From positions 48,404-112,403 of IMG/VR virus record IMGVR_UViG_3300037225_000856: a DNA stretch of 64,000 nt; one strand, given 5' to 3'. Positions 34,338 to 42,739 of the stretch are shown here, one piece after another. The position numbers and the translations under genes were made by a program. This DNA is from a virus. Numbering within the stretch: the first letter of the stretch is position 1; every line of letters starts with the position of its first letter. The notes beneath the pieces were generated by a model that made no database searches, was not told the DNA's origin, and worked only from the letters and a program-made list of their open reading frames with translations.

Positions 34338-35893
34338 AAGCATTAAATGAAGCATTTGTTATAAGCAAAAGAACAGATCAGAAGGGTAATTATATTGCAT
34401 ATATTGACCCGAATAAGCCAGAAAACAAAGAAACTTTTAAATACAAAGACATATTTAAGAATCATGGTGCTAAATGGAATAATGATTATAAATTTTGGTT
34501 TTGGTATATAGGCAAAACAAAAGATCAATGGCAAAACGTTTACAGTCATTTCATTGAACCAGCATTAAAAGAAGTACATGCATTAGAAGGTGCTCCAGAA
34601 GAAGAAAGTGCTGCAGCATTAATATCATCACTGGATGCTCTTTTGTCAGAAATTAGTGCAACACCAACCACTACAAATCCAGAAAATGACGCTGAACTTA
34701 CGCCTGACGAAAAAAGAGCACTTATTGATAAATTAGGAAAGTTTAAAGAAACTTTGGTCAATATTGATAGCGATGAAGAATTTAAAAAAACAATGCAAAT
34801 TATTTTATCTTTTAAAAATTCTCAAGGACATTCATATAGTTTCATGAATAGCATATTGATTATGATTCAAAATCCTAATGCAAGTTTAGTAAAAAGCGAA
34901 ATCAACTGGAATAGATTTAATAGAAGTGTTGTTGATAAGAAAAATAGAATGATTATACGTTCTCCGAGTAAGAGAGCAATGAGACCATATTCTAAAATTG
35001 AAAAAGAAAAAATTACTGGAGAATTTTTAAAGTCAGTTGGTAAAAATACCTATAATGAATTGGGTCCGGGTGAACGTGAACGTCTTGGCGTTCAACTTCG
35101 TGGAGCGTTTAGTGGTCATGATTTTGACTATACGTTTGTATATGATGTTTCGAATACTCAACAAATGGAAGGCAAAGAAAATTTCTTGGGTGATTATGAA
35201 AAACGTAAAGAGATTAAATGGTTTGAAGAAAACATGATAAGTGAAGAAATCAGACCAATATATAAATCATTGCTTGATTTTGCTCAAGAAAACGGAGTTA
35301 AAATAGAATTGGTTGATGAATTGGATGGTGCAAGAGGTGTTAGTCATAATGGTATGATTCAAATTTTAAAAAACGAAGGCAATGATGTTGGTTTAACAAA
35401 AACATTGGCACATGAAATTGCACATGAATTATTACATCAAAGTTATATGAAAAATAAGAATTCAAAATATTCACAATATTTTGTAGGTAAAGCTGAAGGC
35501 AGAGATGCTGTTGAACAACAAGCTGAATTGACAGCATGGATGGTATTAGGCTCATTTAATTTTGACTTGAAAACAACTTCCTTAAATTATGCAGCAATGT
35601 GGGGTGCTGATAAAGATGCTATGATTCGTGTATTTGATACAGTATCTGGTGTTGTCAGTATGTTGGTGGATTATATTAGCAGGAAAATTAAAAATAATGC
35701 AAACAATGCTGTACCACAAAATAACACAAATGCAGCTACACCACAAAATGAAACGCTTGACAATACATCAAGAACAGTTACTCCAATGGACGTAGCAAGA
35801 TTTATTGGTGTTGAAAAAGAGTACCAAGATGTTTTAAATAAAAATAAAAGCGAACTGGTAGAAAATTTCTACAGTTTATTAAAAAAATTATGA
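34334..35893 (+). CDS. ArdC-like antirestriction / zincin protein
   Basis: The 519-residue product has an N-terminal segment (TFKYKDIFKNHGAKWNNDYKFWFW) typical of polyvalent phage proteins, then an ArdC-N-like ssDNA-binding domain (about 140-215: SFMNSILIMIQNPNASLV...WNRFNR...IIRSPSKR) and a zincin metallopeptidase domain with HEIAHE at 360-365 and a downstream glutamate near 398 (EQQAELTAWMVL). ArdC proteins protect incoming plasmid DNA from type I restriction and can bind ssDNA; phages often carry relatives. A Pro/Asn-rich linker leads to the C-terminal motif shared with the 58-residue protein upstream. It is coupled to the 2H protein downstream by a 4-nt overlap. Confidence 0.75.
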   Translation: MKALNEAFVISKRTDQKGNYIAYIDPNKPENKETFKYKDIFKNHGAKWNNDYKFWFWYIGKTKDQWQNVYSHFIEPALKEVHALEGAPEEESAAALISSLDALLSEISATPTTTNPENDAELTPDEKRALIDKLGKFKETLVNIDSDEEFKKTMQIILSFKNSQGHSYSFMNSILIMIQNPNASLVKSEINWNRFNRSVVDKKNRMIIRSPSKRAMRPYSKIEKEKITGEFLKSVGKNTYNELGPGERERLGVQLRGAFSGHDFDYTFVYDVSNTQQMEGKENFLGDYEKRKEIKWFEENMISEEIRPIYKSLLDFAQENGVKIELVDELDGARGVSHNGMIQILKNEGNDVGLTKTLAHEIAHELLHQSYMKNKNSKYSQYFVGKAEGRDAVEQQAELTAWMVLGSFNFDLKTTSLNYAAMWGADKDAMIRVFDTVSGVVSMLVDYISRKIKNNANNAVPQNNTNAATPQNETLDNTSRTVTPMDVARFIGVEKEYQDVLNKNKSELVENFYSLLKKL

Positions 35894-36276
35894 GTAATAT
35901 ATCATATAGTGCAGTTGTACTTGACGAACAATCAAGAGAAAGATTAATCAACAGGTTTAAATCAATAATTCCAGAAGGATTTGAAATTATTGCGCATCAT
36001 ATGACTGTTAATTTGGGTGAAATTGACCCTGAATATGAAAAGTATCTTGGCTTAGCTGTACGTTTAACTGTTAATGATATTGCTATGGATGATAAAGTAA
36101 TTGCAGTTGGCGTATCATCAGGAATTAATAGTCATAATACCAAAGCACATATAACATTGGCAGTAAATAAGGCAAATGGTGGCAAACCAGTGATGTCAAA
36201 TTATCTAACTAATTGGGAGAAATTACGCAGACCATTATTATTAAGAGGAAAAATAACTCAAGTAGAATTTAAATAA
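35890..36276 (+). CDS. Small 2H phosphoesterase-like protein (tRNA ligase CPD-like)
   Basis: The 128-residue product shows two HxT motifs, H37-M-T39 (in AHHMTVNLGE) and H87-I-T89 (in KAHITLAVNK), at the spacing of 2H-superfamily phosphoesterases. The opening (SYSAVVLDEQSRERL) and ending (LLLRGKITQVEF) recall the cyclic phosphodiesterase domain of fungal/plant tRNA ligases. That activity opens 2',3'-cyclic phosphates at RNA breaks. It lies two genes after a CCA-2H fusion and directly before a HAD RNA-repair-like protein, which supports an RNA-repair role. It starts inside the upstream stop codon (4-nt overlap). Confidence 0.65.
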   Translation: MSNISYSAVVLDEQSRERLINRFKSIIPEGFEIIAHHMTVNLGEIDPEYEKYLGLAVRLTVNDIAMDDKVIAVGVSSGINSHNTKAHITLAVNKANGGKPVMSNYLTNWEKLRRPLLLRGKITQVEFK

Positions 36277-36277
36277 A

Positions 36278-37189
36278 ATGATAACAAGACTATGTGCATT
36301 TGATTTTGATAGTACTCTTATAGATTCTCCCCAAAAAGAAAGTGGAAAAATTCAATGGTCAGAGAAAATGGGAAAGCCACATCCATATCAAGGCTGGTGG
36401 GGTAGACCAGAAAGTCTTGATTTAAATGTTTTTAATATTAAACCATTTCCTAAAATATTGAATCTTTTAAATAAAGATGTTTCAACACCAGCTACATATA
36501 CAATTATATTGACTTCAAGACAGGAAAAATTACGTCCTTTAGTTCAGGAAGTATTGGATGTTAATAATATTCATATTGATAAACTCGATATGCAATGTGA
36601 TCAAAGAACTAAAGGTCAAAAAATTCTTGATTATACAAAGAAATTTCCAGACCTGAGAGAAATTAATGTTTACGATGACAAAGATAGTGATATTATATCA
36701 TACGAAGGAATAAGAAATTCATTACCTGAAGATATAAAATTTAATATTTATCTTGCTAATCAAGGTAGTTTAACTTTAGTTGAAGCAGAAAGTAAACTTA
36801 TATCAATTATTAAAGAAGAAGTTCAAAATTTTGTTCCTGATAATAACTATGTATATCATGGTACATATGATGGTGCTGGTTACTACATACAGCGTACAGG
36901 TAGTATGAAGATTAATGCAGCAAATAATAATGAACCTTTTATTTCATTTACCAGCAAACCAAATGTTGCAAAATATTATGCAGATATGAAAGGCGGGTCA
37001 GCCAGAGGTATTGTACTTAGAACAAAAAAGACTGCAGACTTTACACCATCACTTAAATATAAAAAAAATGAAGGATATGAATGGGTAACAACCAGAGAAA
37101 TACCAGTAGATGAATTAGAAATTAACACAAAATACGGTTGGATTCCATTGAATAATTGGGATTTTATCGATAAAGAAATAAAAAAATAA
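36278..37189 (+). CDS. HAD 'Swiss-army-knife'-like RNA-repair protein with ART-like C terminus
   Basis: Of 303 residues, the first 180 form a HAD phosphatase-type domain: FDFDSTLID (D9, D11), GWWGRPESLD, TIILTSRQEKLRPLVQEVL, KGQKILDY and INVYDDKDSDI. This is the pattern of the HAD domain in Swiss-army-knife RNA-repair proteins (HAD_SAK family). Residues about 185-303 (YVYHGTYDGAGYYIQRTGSMKINAANN, ISFTSKPNVAKYYADMKGG) look like a minimal ADP-ribosyltransferase fold (HGT, ISFT). It follows the small 2H protein by 1 nt. Removal of phosphate at RNA ends combined with NAD-dependent modification is a testable idea, not a demonstrated one. Confidence 0.65.
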   Translation: MITRLCAFDFDSTLIDSPQKESGKIQWSEKMGKPHPYQGWWGRPESLDLNVFNIKPFPKILNLLNKDVSTPATYTIILTSRQEKLRPLVQEVLDVNNIHIDKLDMQCDQRTKGQKILDYTKKFPDLREINVYDDKDSDIISYEGIRNSLPEDIKFNIYLANQGSLTLVEAESKLISIIKEEVQNFVPDNNYVYHGTYDGAGYYIQRTGSMKINAANNNEPFISFTSKPNVAKYYADMKGGSARGIVLRTKKTADFTPSLKYKKNEGYEWVTTREIPVDELEINTKYGWIPLNNWDFIDKEIKK

Positions 37190-37196
37190 GATTACT

Positions 37197-37205
37197 GTAT
37201 TTATA
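37197..37205 (+). promoter_or_regulatory. CTGTATTTATA motif (candidate phage promoter)
   Basis: GTATTTATA 14 nt upstream of the ParB-like gene at 37220. Confidence 0.5.
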
Positions 37206-37219
37206 GTAAAATTATTCTA

Positions 37220-38041
37220 ATGATTGATATGCGTTATAAGCCAAGATTTCTTCCACAAATGAGTGCACCATTTGAAATTGTGTTAAAACAACTCGATGAA
37301 GAAGGTGTGGATTATGAACTAATCGAAGCAGACCCAAATGATTTGGAGGCATCACAAGGAGTTACATTTTCTGATGAAGTTGAAAAATGTGAACTCAATG
37401 ATAATAATCCTATTTGGATAGCTGGTGAAAATAAAGTTTGTGACGGTCATCACAGAATGGTAAAAGCCTTACTTGATGGTGTATCGATTAAAGCAGTAAA
37501 ACTTGGTTTAAACGAAAAAGATGCTTGCAGAGTTTTAAATAAAATAGAGGATATTTATGAATATCAGCAAAAACGTGGATTAGAAGAAGTTGAAATGCAA
37601 GATACAATTAATTATTATGGTGGTGATGAAAATCAATTTTTAAATACTCTGGAAGAAGATAATTTTAATATTGAAACTCCATCAGGAGAAACAAAAACAA
37701 ATCAAAAGACAATTACTGCATATCGAAAAGAACCTATAAAAGAAAATTCGGCTGTAGGAAATTTCTTTTCATTAAAACCTATTGAGGGATTTAGTAAATA
37801 TGAAATTGATTTTGACAATCTTTTGGACTTACATTCTTTGGGTGTCACATATAAAGACGGACAAGAACCTGCCGATATTCTGGCAAAAATTTGGTTTCCA
37901 CACATAAATTTTGAAAAATTAAGTGAACAATATGGCATGCCTTCAGTTAATCTTAAGAATAAAGCAATTACAGAAAAAGCAATGAGTTTAGGCTATGATG
38001 GCATTAAACTTGATGATAAATTAATACAAGGATTAAAATAA
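37220..38041 (+). CDS. ParB-like nuclease/NTPase-fold protein with ART-like tail
   Basis: The 273-residue product carries a ParB/sulfiredoxin-like core at about 30-100: IEADPNDLEASQG, then NPIWIAGENKVCDGHHRMVKALLDG, where DGHHRM corresponds to the GxxRxxA motif of ParB-like nucleases and CTP-binding proteins. The C-terminal 100 residues (ITAYRKEPIKENSAVGNFFS..., ITEKAMSLGYDGIKLDD) resemble modules in ART-like polyvalent proteins (the A-x-S-x-GYDGI ending is typical). It continues a run of ART-like tails in this block. Function unknown; nucleic-acid targeting by the ParB-like part is an inference. Confidence 0.6.
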   Translation: MIDMRYKPRFLPQMSAPFEIVLKQLDEEGVDYELIEADPNDLEASQGVTFSDEVEKCELNDNNPIWIAGENKVCDGHHRMVKALLDGVSIKAVKLGLNEKDACRVLNKIEDIYEYQQKRGLEEVEMQDTINYYGGDENQFLNTLEEDNFNIETPSGETKTNQKTITAYRKEPIKENSAVGNFFSLKPIEGFSKYEIDFDNLLDLHSLGVTYKDGQEPADILAKIWFPHINFEKLSEQYGMPSVNLKNKAITEKAMSLGYDGIKLDDKLIQGLK

Positions 38042-38050
38042 AATAAAGCT

Positions 38051-38395
38051 ATGAATACATACAGAATTACAAACCTAACAAATACCGCAGGAAAGCGTGA
38101 TTTTAAATTCAATTCTTCATTAGATATTGAATACGTTGATAATATGATCAAGAAAACGGTTAGCGTAAAACCCGGGGCAAGTCTCTATTTGACAGTACCT
38201 TCTTTACCCATGTCAGTACATAAATTAAGAGCAAAAAACTTAATTAGTGTTGTTGAGGTAAGTGCAAAAGAATTGGCAGATTCTATAAATAATGCTAAAC
38301 CAAAACCAGCACCTGTGGCAGTAAAAGAAGTTGTAACTGAAGAGGTTACCAGTGAAGAAACTGCAAAAAAATCAAATAAAAGGAAAAAAGAATAA
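38051..38395 (+). CDS. Hypothetical small protein with Lys/Glu-rich tail
   Basis: The 114-residue product has an N-terminal folded beta-rich half (YRITNLTNTAGKRDFKFNSSLDIEYVDNMIKKTVSVKPGASLYLTV) and a Pro/Val/Lys/Glu tail. This layout is frequent in small virion or structural proteins of large phages. It is followed by a terminator and ends the accessory-enzyme block. No specific function. Confidence 0.5.
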   Translation: MNTYRITNLTNTAGKRDFKFNSSLDIEYVDNMIKKTVSVKPGASLYLTVPSLPMSVHKLRAKNLISVVEVSAKELADSINNAKPKPAPVAVKEVVTEEVTSEETAKKSNKRKKE

Positions 38396-38431
38396 CAAAT
38401 AGTTTCTCTGATTATTTAATTAAAATTTAAT

Positions 38432-38460
38432 AATGCCAGCATTTTGTTGGCATTTATTTT
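38432..38460 (+). terminator. Rho-independent terminator
   Basis: AATGCCAGCA (38432-38441) pairs with TGTTGGCATT (38445-38454; one G-T pair), three-base loop, then TATTTTT. It separates the accessory block from the glycosyltransferase unit. Confidence 0.8.
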
Positions 38461-38501
38461 TAAAATCTCTTTCATCTTTGATGATTTTCAGTTATTTTTA
38501 C

Positions 38502-38510
38502 GTATTTATA
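38502..38510 (+). promoter_or_regulatory. ACGTATTTATA motif (candidate phage promoter)
   Basis: GTATTTATA 37 nt upstream of the glycosyltransferase gene and downstream of a terminator. Confidence 0.5.
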
Positions 38511-38547
38511 ATAAATTACATTATTTTATAATAATTTATAAACAAGT

Positions 38548-39930
38548 ATGGACGGAAAAATTAGAATATTATTTTATAATTTGGATTCGGCTGGCGTTTG
38601 CTATTTTCGCACTCTTACACCAGCACAAGAACTTCAGAGAAATCACTCAGACGAATTTTTCGTTGAAATTAATCCACAAATAGATTTTAATGACCCTAAG
38701 TATATTGATTACTTAAAAACATTTCATATAATACATTATCATCGTCAATTCTTAGGCGATACAAAAGAAATGTTAAAGTTGGCAACTGAGCTAAGAAAAT
38801 CTGGTACAATATTAATGGTTGATATTGATGACTATTGGCAATTACATAAAAAGCATCCATTCTATTCTTTGAATCTTGAAAAGAAAATGCATATTCCAAT
38901 ATTGGAAAATTTAAAGATTGCTGATTATGTTACAACCACAACAGATTTATTTGCAAGCGAAGTTCGTAAAATAACTGGCAGGGATAATGTTGGTGTATTT
39001 TACAATTCAATTGACCCTACATGGATGAAACAATTTCAGAATAATAGAAAACCAGACCCAGATGGTTTTGTAAGAATTATGTACGCTGCAGGAAGTTCCC
39101 ATCTAGGTGATGTTGAACAACTTGAAGGCGTATTTAATGTGTTATATAATGACCCACAATTAAAAGATAAATTTAAAGTTATTCTTGCTGGTTGGGATAC
39201 TGAAGGCAATACTACTGATATTACTTTTAATCAGGATTTTGGTGACATATTACAGAAAAAAGGTTTATGGACACATGAAGTTGTTAAAGCAATTAATAAA
39301 TCAAGGGGTGACGTGGATAAAATACCTAAATTACCTGTAGACTTAAAAGAAAAATACAGGGGCAAAATTTTCAATCAACAACAAAGAGATATTAAATCAA
39401 CTGAAAGTGTTTATTTAATATATGAGAACATATTAACTGATAATCATAAAAACATTGAAAACCCTGATTATTTACAATGGCTTTCAAATTTTGAAAGAAA
39501 CGTTAAATATGAAAATGAAGGTAATTATGCCAGACGTTGGACTGAAAAAGCAAATACGTATGCCAAAGTATTGGATGAAGCAGATATAGTAATTGCACCG
39601 CTTGCAGATAATTCATTTAATTGGATGAAATCAGAACTTAAGCAAACGGAATGCTGGACAAGAAAACTTCCGATAGTATGTTCAGATATACCCCCTTATA
39701 ATATACATGGTAGACACATGGAAAACTGTGTTCTTATACCTGCAGAAAAGAATGCAAGAAAATACTGGCAGAAGTATTTAAAACGACTTATCATGGATGA
39801 ATCATTAAGAAAACAACTTGGCGAACAACTATATGAGGACTTTAAAGATGAATATAATTTGGCAACGGTTACAAAAAAACGTGCTGATTTTTATAAAGCA
39901 GCAGTTGCAAAAACATTAGCAGTAGTTTAA
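38548..39930 (+). CDS. GT-B (GT4-like) glycosyltransferase
   Basis: The 460-residue product has an N-terminal Rossmann-like half (IRILFYNLDSAGVCYFRTLTPAQEL, IHYHRQFL, ILMVDIDDYW) and a C-terminal half with YAAGSSHLGDVEQLEG, VILAGWD, and NWMKSELKQTECWTRKLPIVCSDIPPY, the sugar-nucleotide-binding E-x-x-x-x-x-x-E type region of GT4 enzymes. The most likely acceptors are virion proteins, host surface glycans, or modified phage DNA; the sequence does not decide, and no base-hydroxymethylation gene is visible in the window. It leads a run of small coiled-coil genes before the baseplate operon, which slightly favours a structural substrate. Confidence 0.75.
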   Translation: MDGKIRILFYNLDSAGVCYFRTLTPAQELQRNHSDEFFVEINPQIDFNDPKYIDYLKTFHIIHYHRQFLGDTKEMLKLATELRKSGTILMVDIDDYWQLHKKHPFYSLNLEKKMHIPILENLKIADYVTTTTDLFASEVRKITGRDNVGVFYNSIDPTWMKQFQNNRKPDPDGFVRIMYAAGSSHLGDVEQLEGVFNVLYNDPQLKDKFKVILAGWDTEGNTTDITFNQDFGDILQKKGLWTHEVVKAINKSRGDVDKIPKLPVDLKEKYRGKIFNQQQRDIKSTESVYLIYENILTDNHKNIENPDYLQWLSNFERNVKYENEGNYARRWTEKANTYAKVLDEADIVIAPLADNSFNWMKSELKQTECWTRKLPIVCSDIPPYNIHGRHMENCVLIPAEKNARKYWQKYLKRLIMDESLRKQLGEQLYEDFKDEYNLATVTKKRADFYKAAVAKTLAVV

Positions 39931-39941
39931 ATTTTAAAAAC

Positions 39942-40388
39942 ATGAAAACAAAATTAGTAAAATCAAAAGCGATTAAAAAACTTGAAAAGAAACAAGCAAA
40001 AAAAGAGAAAAAAATACACTCTAAAGTAAAAAAGGTATTTGGCACAAGAATTGGAAAAACACCAAAAAGTAGTCTATACTTTAATGAGAATGATAATAAG
40101 AAAGACAAAAGAAAAAATAACGAACTTGTTGATGCAATTACCAAATCAGTTATTCTTAATAAAAGAATGTTGGGTAGAGATAATTATCAACTAAAGAGAA
40201 GGCAGGAATCATATTTTCAAGAATTATATTCTGAGTTTAGAAAATTGGTGGAAAAATATAATAATGGACTTCAGGTTAAAGCAGAAAAATTAACAGATAA
40301 AATTTCTGATCTAAAAATTGAAAAGAGTAATCTTCAATATGACGTGAAAGAACTTGAAGAAAGAAAGAAAGTATTAATGCATGATTAA
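39942..40388 (+). CDS. Basic coiled-coil hypothetical protein
   Basis: The 148-residue product has a very basic first 60 residues (KAIKKLEKKQAKKEKKIHSKVKK) and a coiled coil from about 95 to 145 (FRKLVEKYNNGLQVKAEKLTDKISDLKIEKSNLQYDVKELEERKKVL). Nucleic-acid contact plus oligomerisation is likely, but no family is recognised. It follows the glycosyltransferase closely and overlaps the next gene by 8 nt. Confidence 0.5.
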   Translation: MKTKLVKSKAIKKLEKKQAKKEKKIHSKVKKVFGTRIGKTPKSSLYFNENDNKKDKRKNNELVDAITKSVILNKRMLGRDNYQLKRRQESYFQELYSEFRKLVEKYNNGLQVKAEKLTDKISDLKIEKSNLQYDVKELEERKKVLMHD

Positions 40389-41289
40389 TTTTTTTAAAAA
40401 TATAATTATTTGGTGTTATATTAAAGTTCATATAATGTTGATTAATATTGGCATTATGCTCTATAGAGCAGAAGTGGATGCACAAGCAGACCCAAATAAT
40501 TTAACTGAAAGGGACAAAAAAAATCAGAGAATGATGTATCGAAATCCATTCATTGAAATGTTGGTAAGTGGTGTACGACAAGAAAAGCTAATTAATGATT
40601 ACTACGAGGTCCTGAGGAAGGCAGATAAGTTCATTCGTACAGCAACTCCATATCAAATGGCACTTGCAGCAGACAAACATGGTAGTTCATATGCTCAAAA
40701 AGACCCAAATGGTAAAAGATACGAACATTTTGGTTTTTATGACGAGAAGCACAGGCATGCTGGTAAAACAATTGGTGAAGTTTTAATTGCGGAGTATGAA
40801 GAAAGAAGACTCAAAGATGATGACTATGAATTACTTGGTATTTACAATAACGAACCTGTTGAAGTAGGATTAGCAAAAGTTATGAATGTAATTAAAAAAA
40901 TTGATGAAAATGATTTGGATTCTCAATATGAAGTAAAAGACATGACTGAAAAATCCAAGACTTTTGAATTTCCAATCAAAGTTATTCGTGAAAATGAAAA
41001 TGCTATAAATAAAATTGAACAGCTTACTGAATTCTTACATATTAAAAAAATTGGTTTTGATTATCGTCAGTTAGAATTTTTAATACCGTTGAAATTCAGA
41101 ACAAATGACTGTGCAGACGACAGTGATATCTTTAAAGAACTGATCAACATTAAAGAAGTTTTTCTCCGTAATGATTATGGTGAACTAACTGGTTATGGAA
41201 TTATTAAATTTATAAAAAGAATACAACTAAATGATACTCATGATGTATTGAAATTTGAAGCAATTGAAATGCAAAACATGAGAACTTAA
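40381..41289 (+). CDS. Hypothetical phage protein with N-terminal hydrophobic segment
   Basis: The 302-residue product starts with a hydrophobic stretch (MINFFKNIIIWCYIKVHIMLINIGIML) that may be a membrane anchor or, if an internal start such as the ATG near 40435 is used, partly absent. The remainder is alpha/beta (KTIGEVLIAEYEERRL, YDEKHRHAGK, IRENENAINKIEQLTEFLHIKKIGFDYRQLEFLIPLKFRT) without motifs I can name. It starts 8 nt inside the upstream gene. It lies in the run of genes just ahead of the baseplate operon, so a virion or assembly role is plausible. Confidence 0.5.
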   Translation: MINFFKNIIIWCYIKVHIMLINIGIMLYRAEVDAQADPNNLTERDKKNQRMMYRNPFIEMLVSGVRQEKLINDYYEVLRKADKFIRTATPYQMALAADKHGSSYAQKDPNGKRYEHFGFYDEKHRHAGKTIGEVLIAEYEERRLKDDDYELLGIYNNEPVEVGLAKVMNVIKKIDENDLDSQYEVKDMTEKSKTFEFPIKVIRENENAINKIEQLTEFLHIKKIGFDYRQLEFLIPLKFRTNDCADDSDIFKELINIKEVFLRNDYGELTGYGIIKFIKRIQLNDTHDVLKFEAIEMQNMRT

Positions 41290-41301
41290 TACTTAAAGAC
41301 T

Positions 41302-41754
41302 ATGAATCCATTTTTAGAAAATTTGAAAAAGTCTGTAGAAACTGGAGAGTTTAATTCAGAAGCAGCAAAAAAAATAATCGAAATCGATAAAAATGCAGAT
41401 AATGCAAAAGGATTAATTTTAACAGAAGAAGAAAAAAATGAATTAGCCAAGAAACGTTTAGGTACTGTTTTGGAAGGTGCTGTTGTTACTGAAGAAGAAG
41501 TTTTAAAACTTAATTCAGAATACGATAAAAAAATGGCAGAGGTTAAAAAGCAGGATGCTGTTAATAAACAATTAGCAACATTAATTGAAATTGAAGACAT
41601 GGTAAAACTAAGTGTTGATGATATGGTATCCTTTATCAAAGAACTTGAAGATAAATTTAAAAAAGAATTTGATGAAAATGACCCAATTTTTGAAAAATTG
41701 AAAACAAAAATAATAGAAACAAAACTTAAATATATATCTTTTATTAATTATTAA
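41302..41754 (+). CDS. Helical hypothetical protein
   Basis: The 150-residue product is almost entirely helical and charged (LTEEEKNELAKKRLG, TEEEVLKLNSEYDKKMAEVKKQDAVNKQLATL, MVSFIKELEDKFKKEFDENDPIFEKLKTKIIETK). Sequence-level recognition fails. It sits 12 nt after the previous gene and 15 nt before the next, in the pre-baseplate group, and could be a tail-assembly or chaperone-like protein. Confidence 0.45.
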   Translation: MNPFLENLKKSVETGEFNSEAAKKIIEIDKNADNAKGLILTEEEKNELAKKRLGTVLEGAVVTEEEVLKLNSEYDKKMAEVKKQDAVNKQLATLIEIEDMVKLSVDDMVSFIKELEDKFKKEFDENDPIFEKLKTKIIETKLKYISFINY

Positions 41755-41769
41755 TTAAAAACAATTATT

Positions 41770-42243
41770 ATGGCAAAATTTGTAGAAGCATCTGAGGATG
41801 TAGTAAAACTTTTTGATGAAGTTAGAGAAAACACAACAATCCCACAGTGGGTTGAATTCAAGGTTCTTTGTAATAATAAACAAAAAAATGACCCTTGTAA
41901 ACTTGTCAAATCAAATGATCTTGTAGAAACACTCACTGAAGGATTAAACTTTGCAGTGGTAGTTAATGAAGAAATTTTTAACGGTTTACCTGATGACATG
42001 AAAAAGATGGCATTTGATGAATGTCTTGCTGGTGTTGGCGTTAGTGAAACTGATGCACTTTCGCTTGAAAAACCAAATTTTAATACGCATACAGGTGTAT
42101 TACAAAAGTACGGACATGACCCAATTATTGTTCTTCACGAATCGATCAAAAGTCTTTATGATACTAAAAAACAAAAAGAAGACGAAGAAAAAGCAGCAAA
42201 AAAAGAAAAGAAAAGTAAGAAGGGTTTTAAAAAAGCATTTTAA
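41770..42243 (+). CDS. Conserved hypothetical phage protein
   Basis: The 157-residue product (MAKFVEASEDVVKLFDEVRENTTIPQWVEFKVLCNNKQK, then IFNGLPDDMKKMAFDECLAGVGVSETDALSLEKPNFNTHTGVLQKYG) ends in a Lys/Glu-rich tail. I recall close relatives in other large tailed phages, at times compared with metallopeptidase-like domains, but no HExxH motif is present here. It is the last gene before a strong terminator and the baseplate operon. Confidence 0.5.
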   Translation: MAKFVEASEDVVKLFDEVRENTTIPQWVEFKVLCNNKQKNDPCKLVKSNDLVETLTEGLNFAVVVNEEIFNGLPDDMKKMAFDECLAGVGVSETDALSLEKPNFNTHTGVLQKYGHDPIIVLHESIKSLYDTKKQKEDEEKAAKKEKKSKKGFKKAF

Positions 42244-42268
42244 TTAAAAATCAGACTTAAATTTTACG

Positions 42269-42298
42269 AATCCCGATAATCAAATGTCGGGATTTTTT
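42269..42298 (+). terminator. Rho-independent terminator
   Basis: AATCCCGA (42269-42276) pairs with TCGGGATT (42287-42294), ten-base loop, followed by a T-run. It separates the pre-baseplate genes from the baseplate operon. Confidence 0.9.
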
Positions 42299-42304
42299 AT
42301 TTAT

Positions 42305-42314
42305 TAGTATTTAT
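42305..42314 (+). promoter_or_regulatory. AGTATTTATA motif (candidate late promoter)
   Basis: Exact AGTATTTATA immediately after a terminator and 16 nt upstream of the gp25-like baseplate gene. Its placement ahead of obvious late genes is the best argument that the motif is a late promoter. Confidence 0.65.
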
Positions 42315-42330
42315 AGAAAAATCTTTTATA

Positions 42331-42729
42331 ATGGCTTCATATAATATTACCTTTCCATTAAATGATGATGTCAGCACAAATACTTATTTTTTAATGAGTA
42401 AAGTGACCAAAGACGCATTCAGTTCTGACTTGTTATTACTCTTGCTTACGAATAAAGGTGAAAGATATTATGAACCAATGTTTGGAACAAACATGTTGAA
42501 ATACATATTCGAACCGAATGATAATTTAAATGCAAATGATATTGAACAAGAAATTAAAACAACAGTATCGACATATATTCCAGCACTTACAATTAATAGT
42601 GTAACATTTAATTGGCTTACAGATGATGAAGGAAATCCAATATCAGAAAATCAGATAAATGTTAATATTAAATTTACATTTAGCGAAGATGCTTTTAGTG
42701 AAAAAGGTGAATTAGATTTAAACTTTTAA
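42331..42729 (+). CDS. Baseplate wedge protein, gp25/GPW family
   Basis: The 132-residue product matches the GPW/gp25 family in length and pattern: a short N-terminal strand, an LLLLLTNKGERYYEPMFGTNMLKYIFEP segment (the conserved region with R and P-x-x-G-x-x-x at the family core), a helix (DIEQEIKTTVSTYIP) and terminal strands (INVNIKFTF). T4 gp25 is a core part of the baseplate wedge and shows that the tail is contractile. It is the first gene of the baseplate operon and is followed 10 nt later by the gp6-like gene, the order seen in T4-like and P2-like phages. Confidence 0.85.
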   Translation: MASYNITFPLNDDVSTNTYFLMSKVTKDAFSSDLLLLLLTNKGERYYEPMFGTNMLKYIFEPNDNLNANDIEQEIKTTVSTYIPALTINSVTFNWLTDDEGNPISENQINVNIKFTFSEDAFSEKGELDLNF

Positions 42730-42739
42730 AATATAAAAT

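Noticed and set aside
38444-38683. 79-residue + strand frame overlapping the glycosyltransferase start
   Set aside because: It begins inside the terminator hairpin and runs out of frame through the glycosyltransferase gene; its composition is not protein-like.
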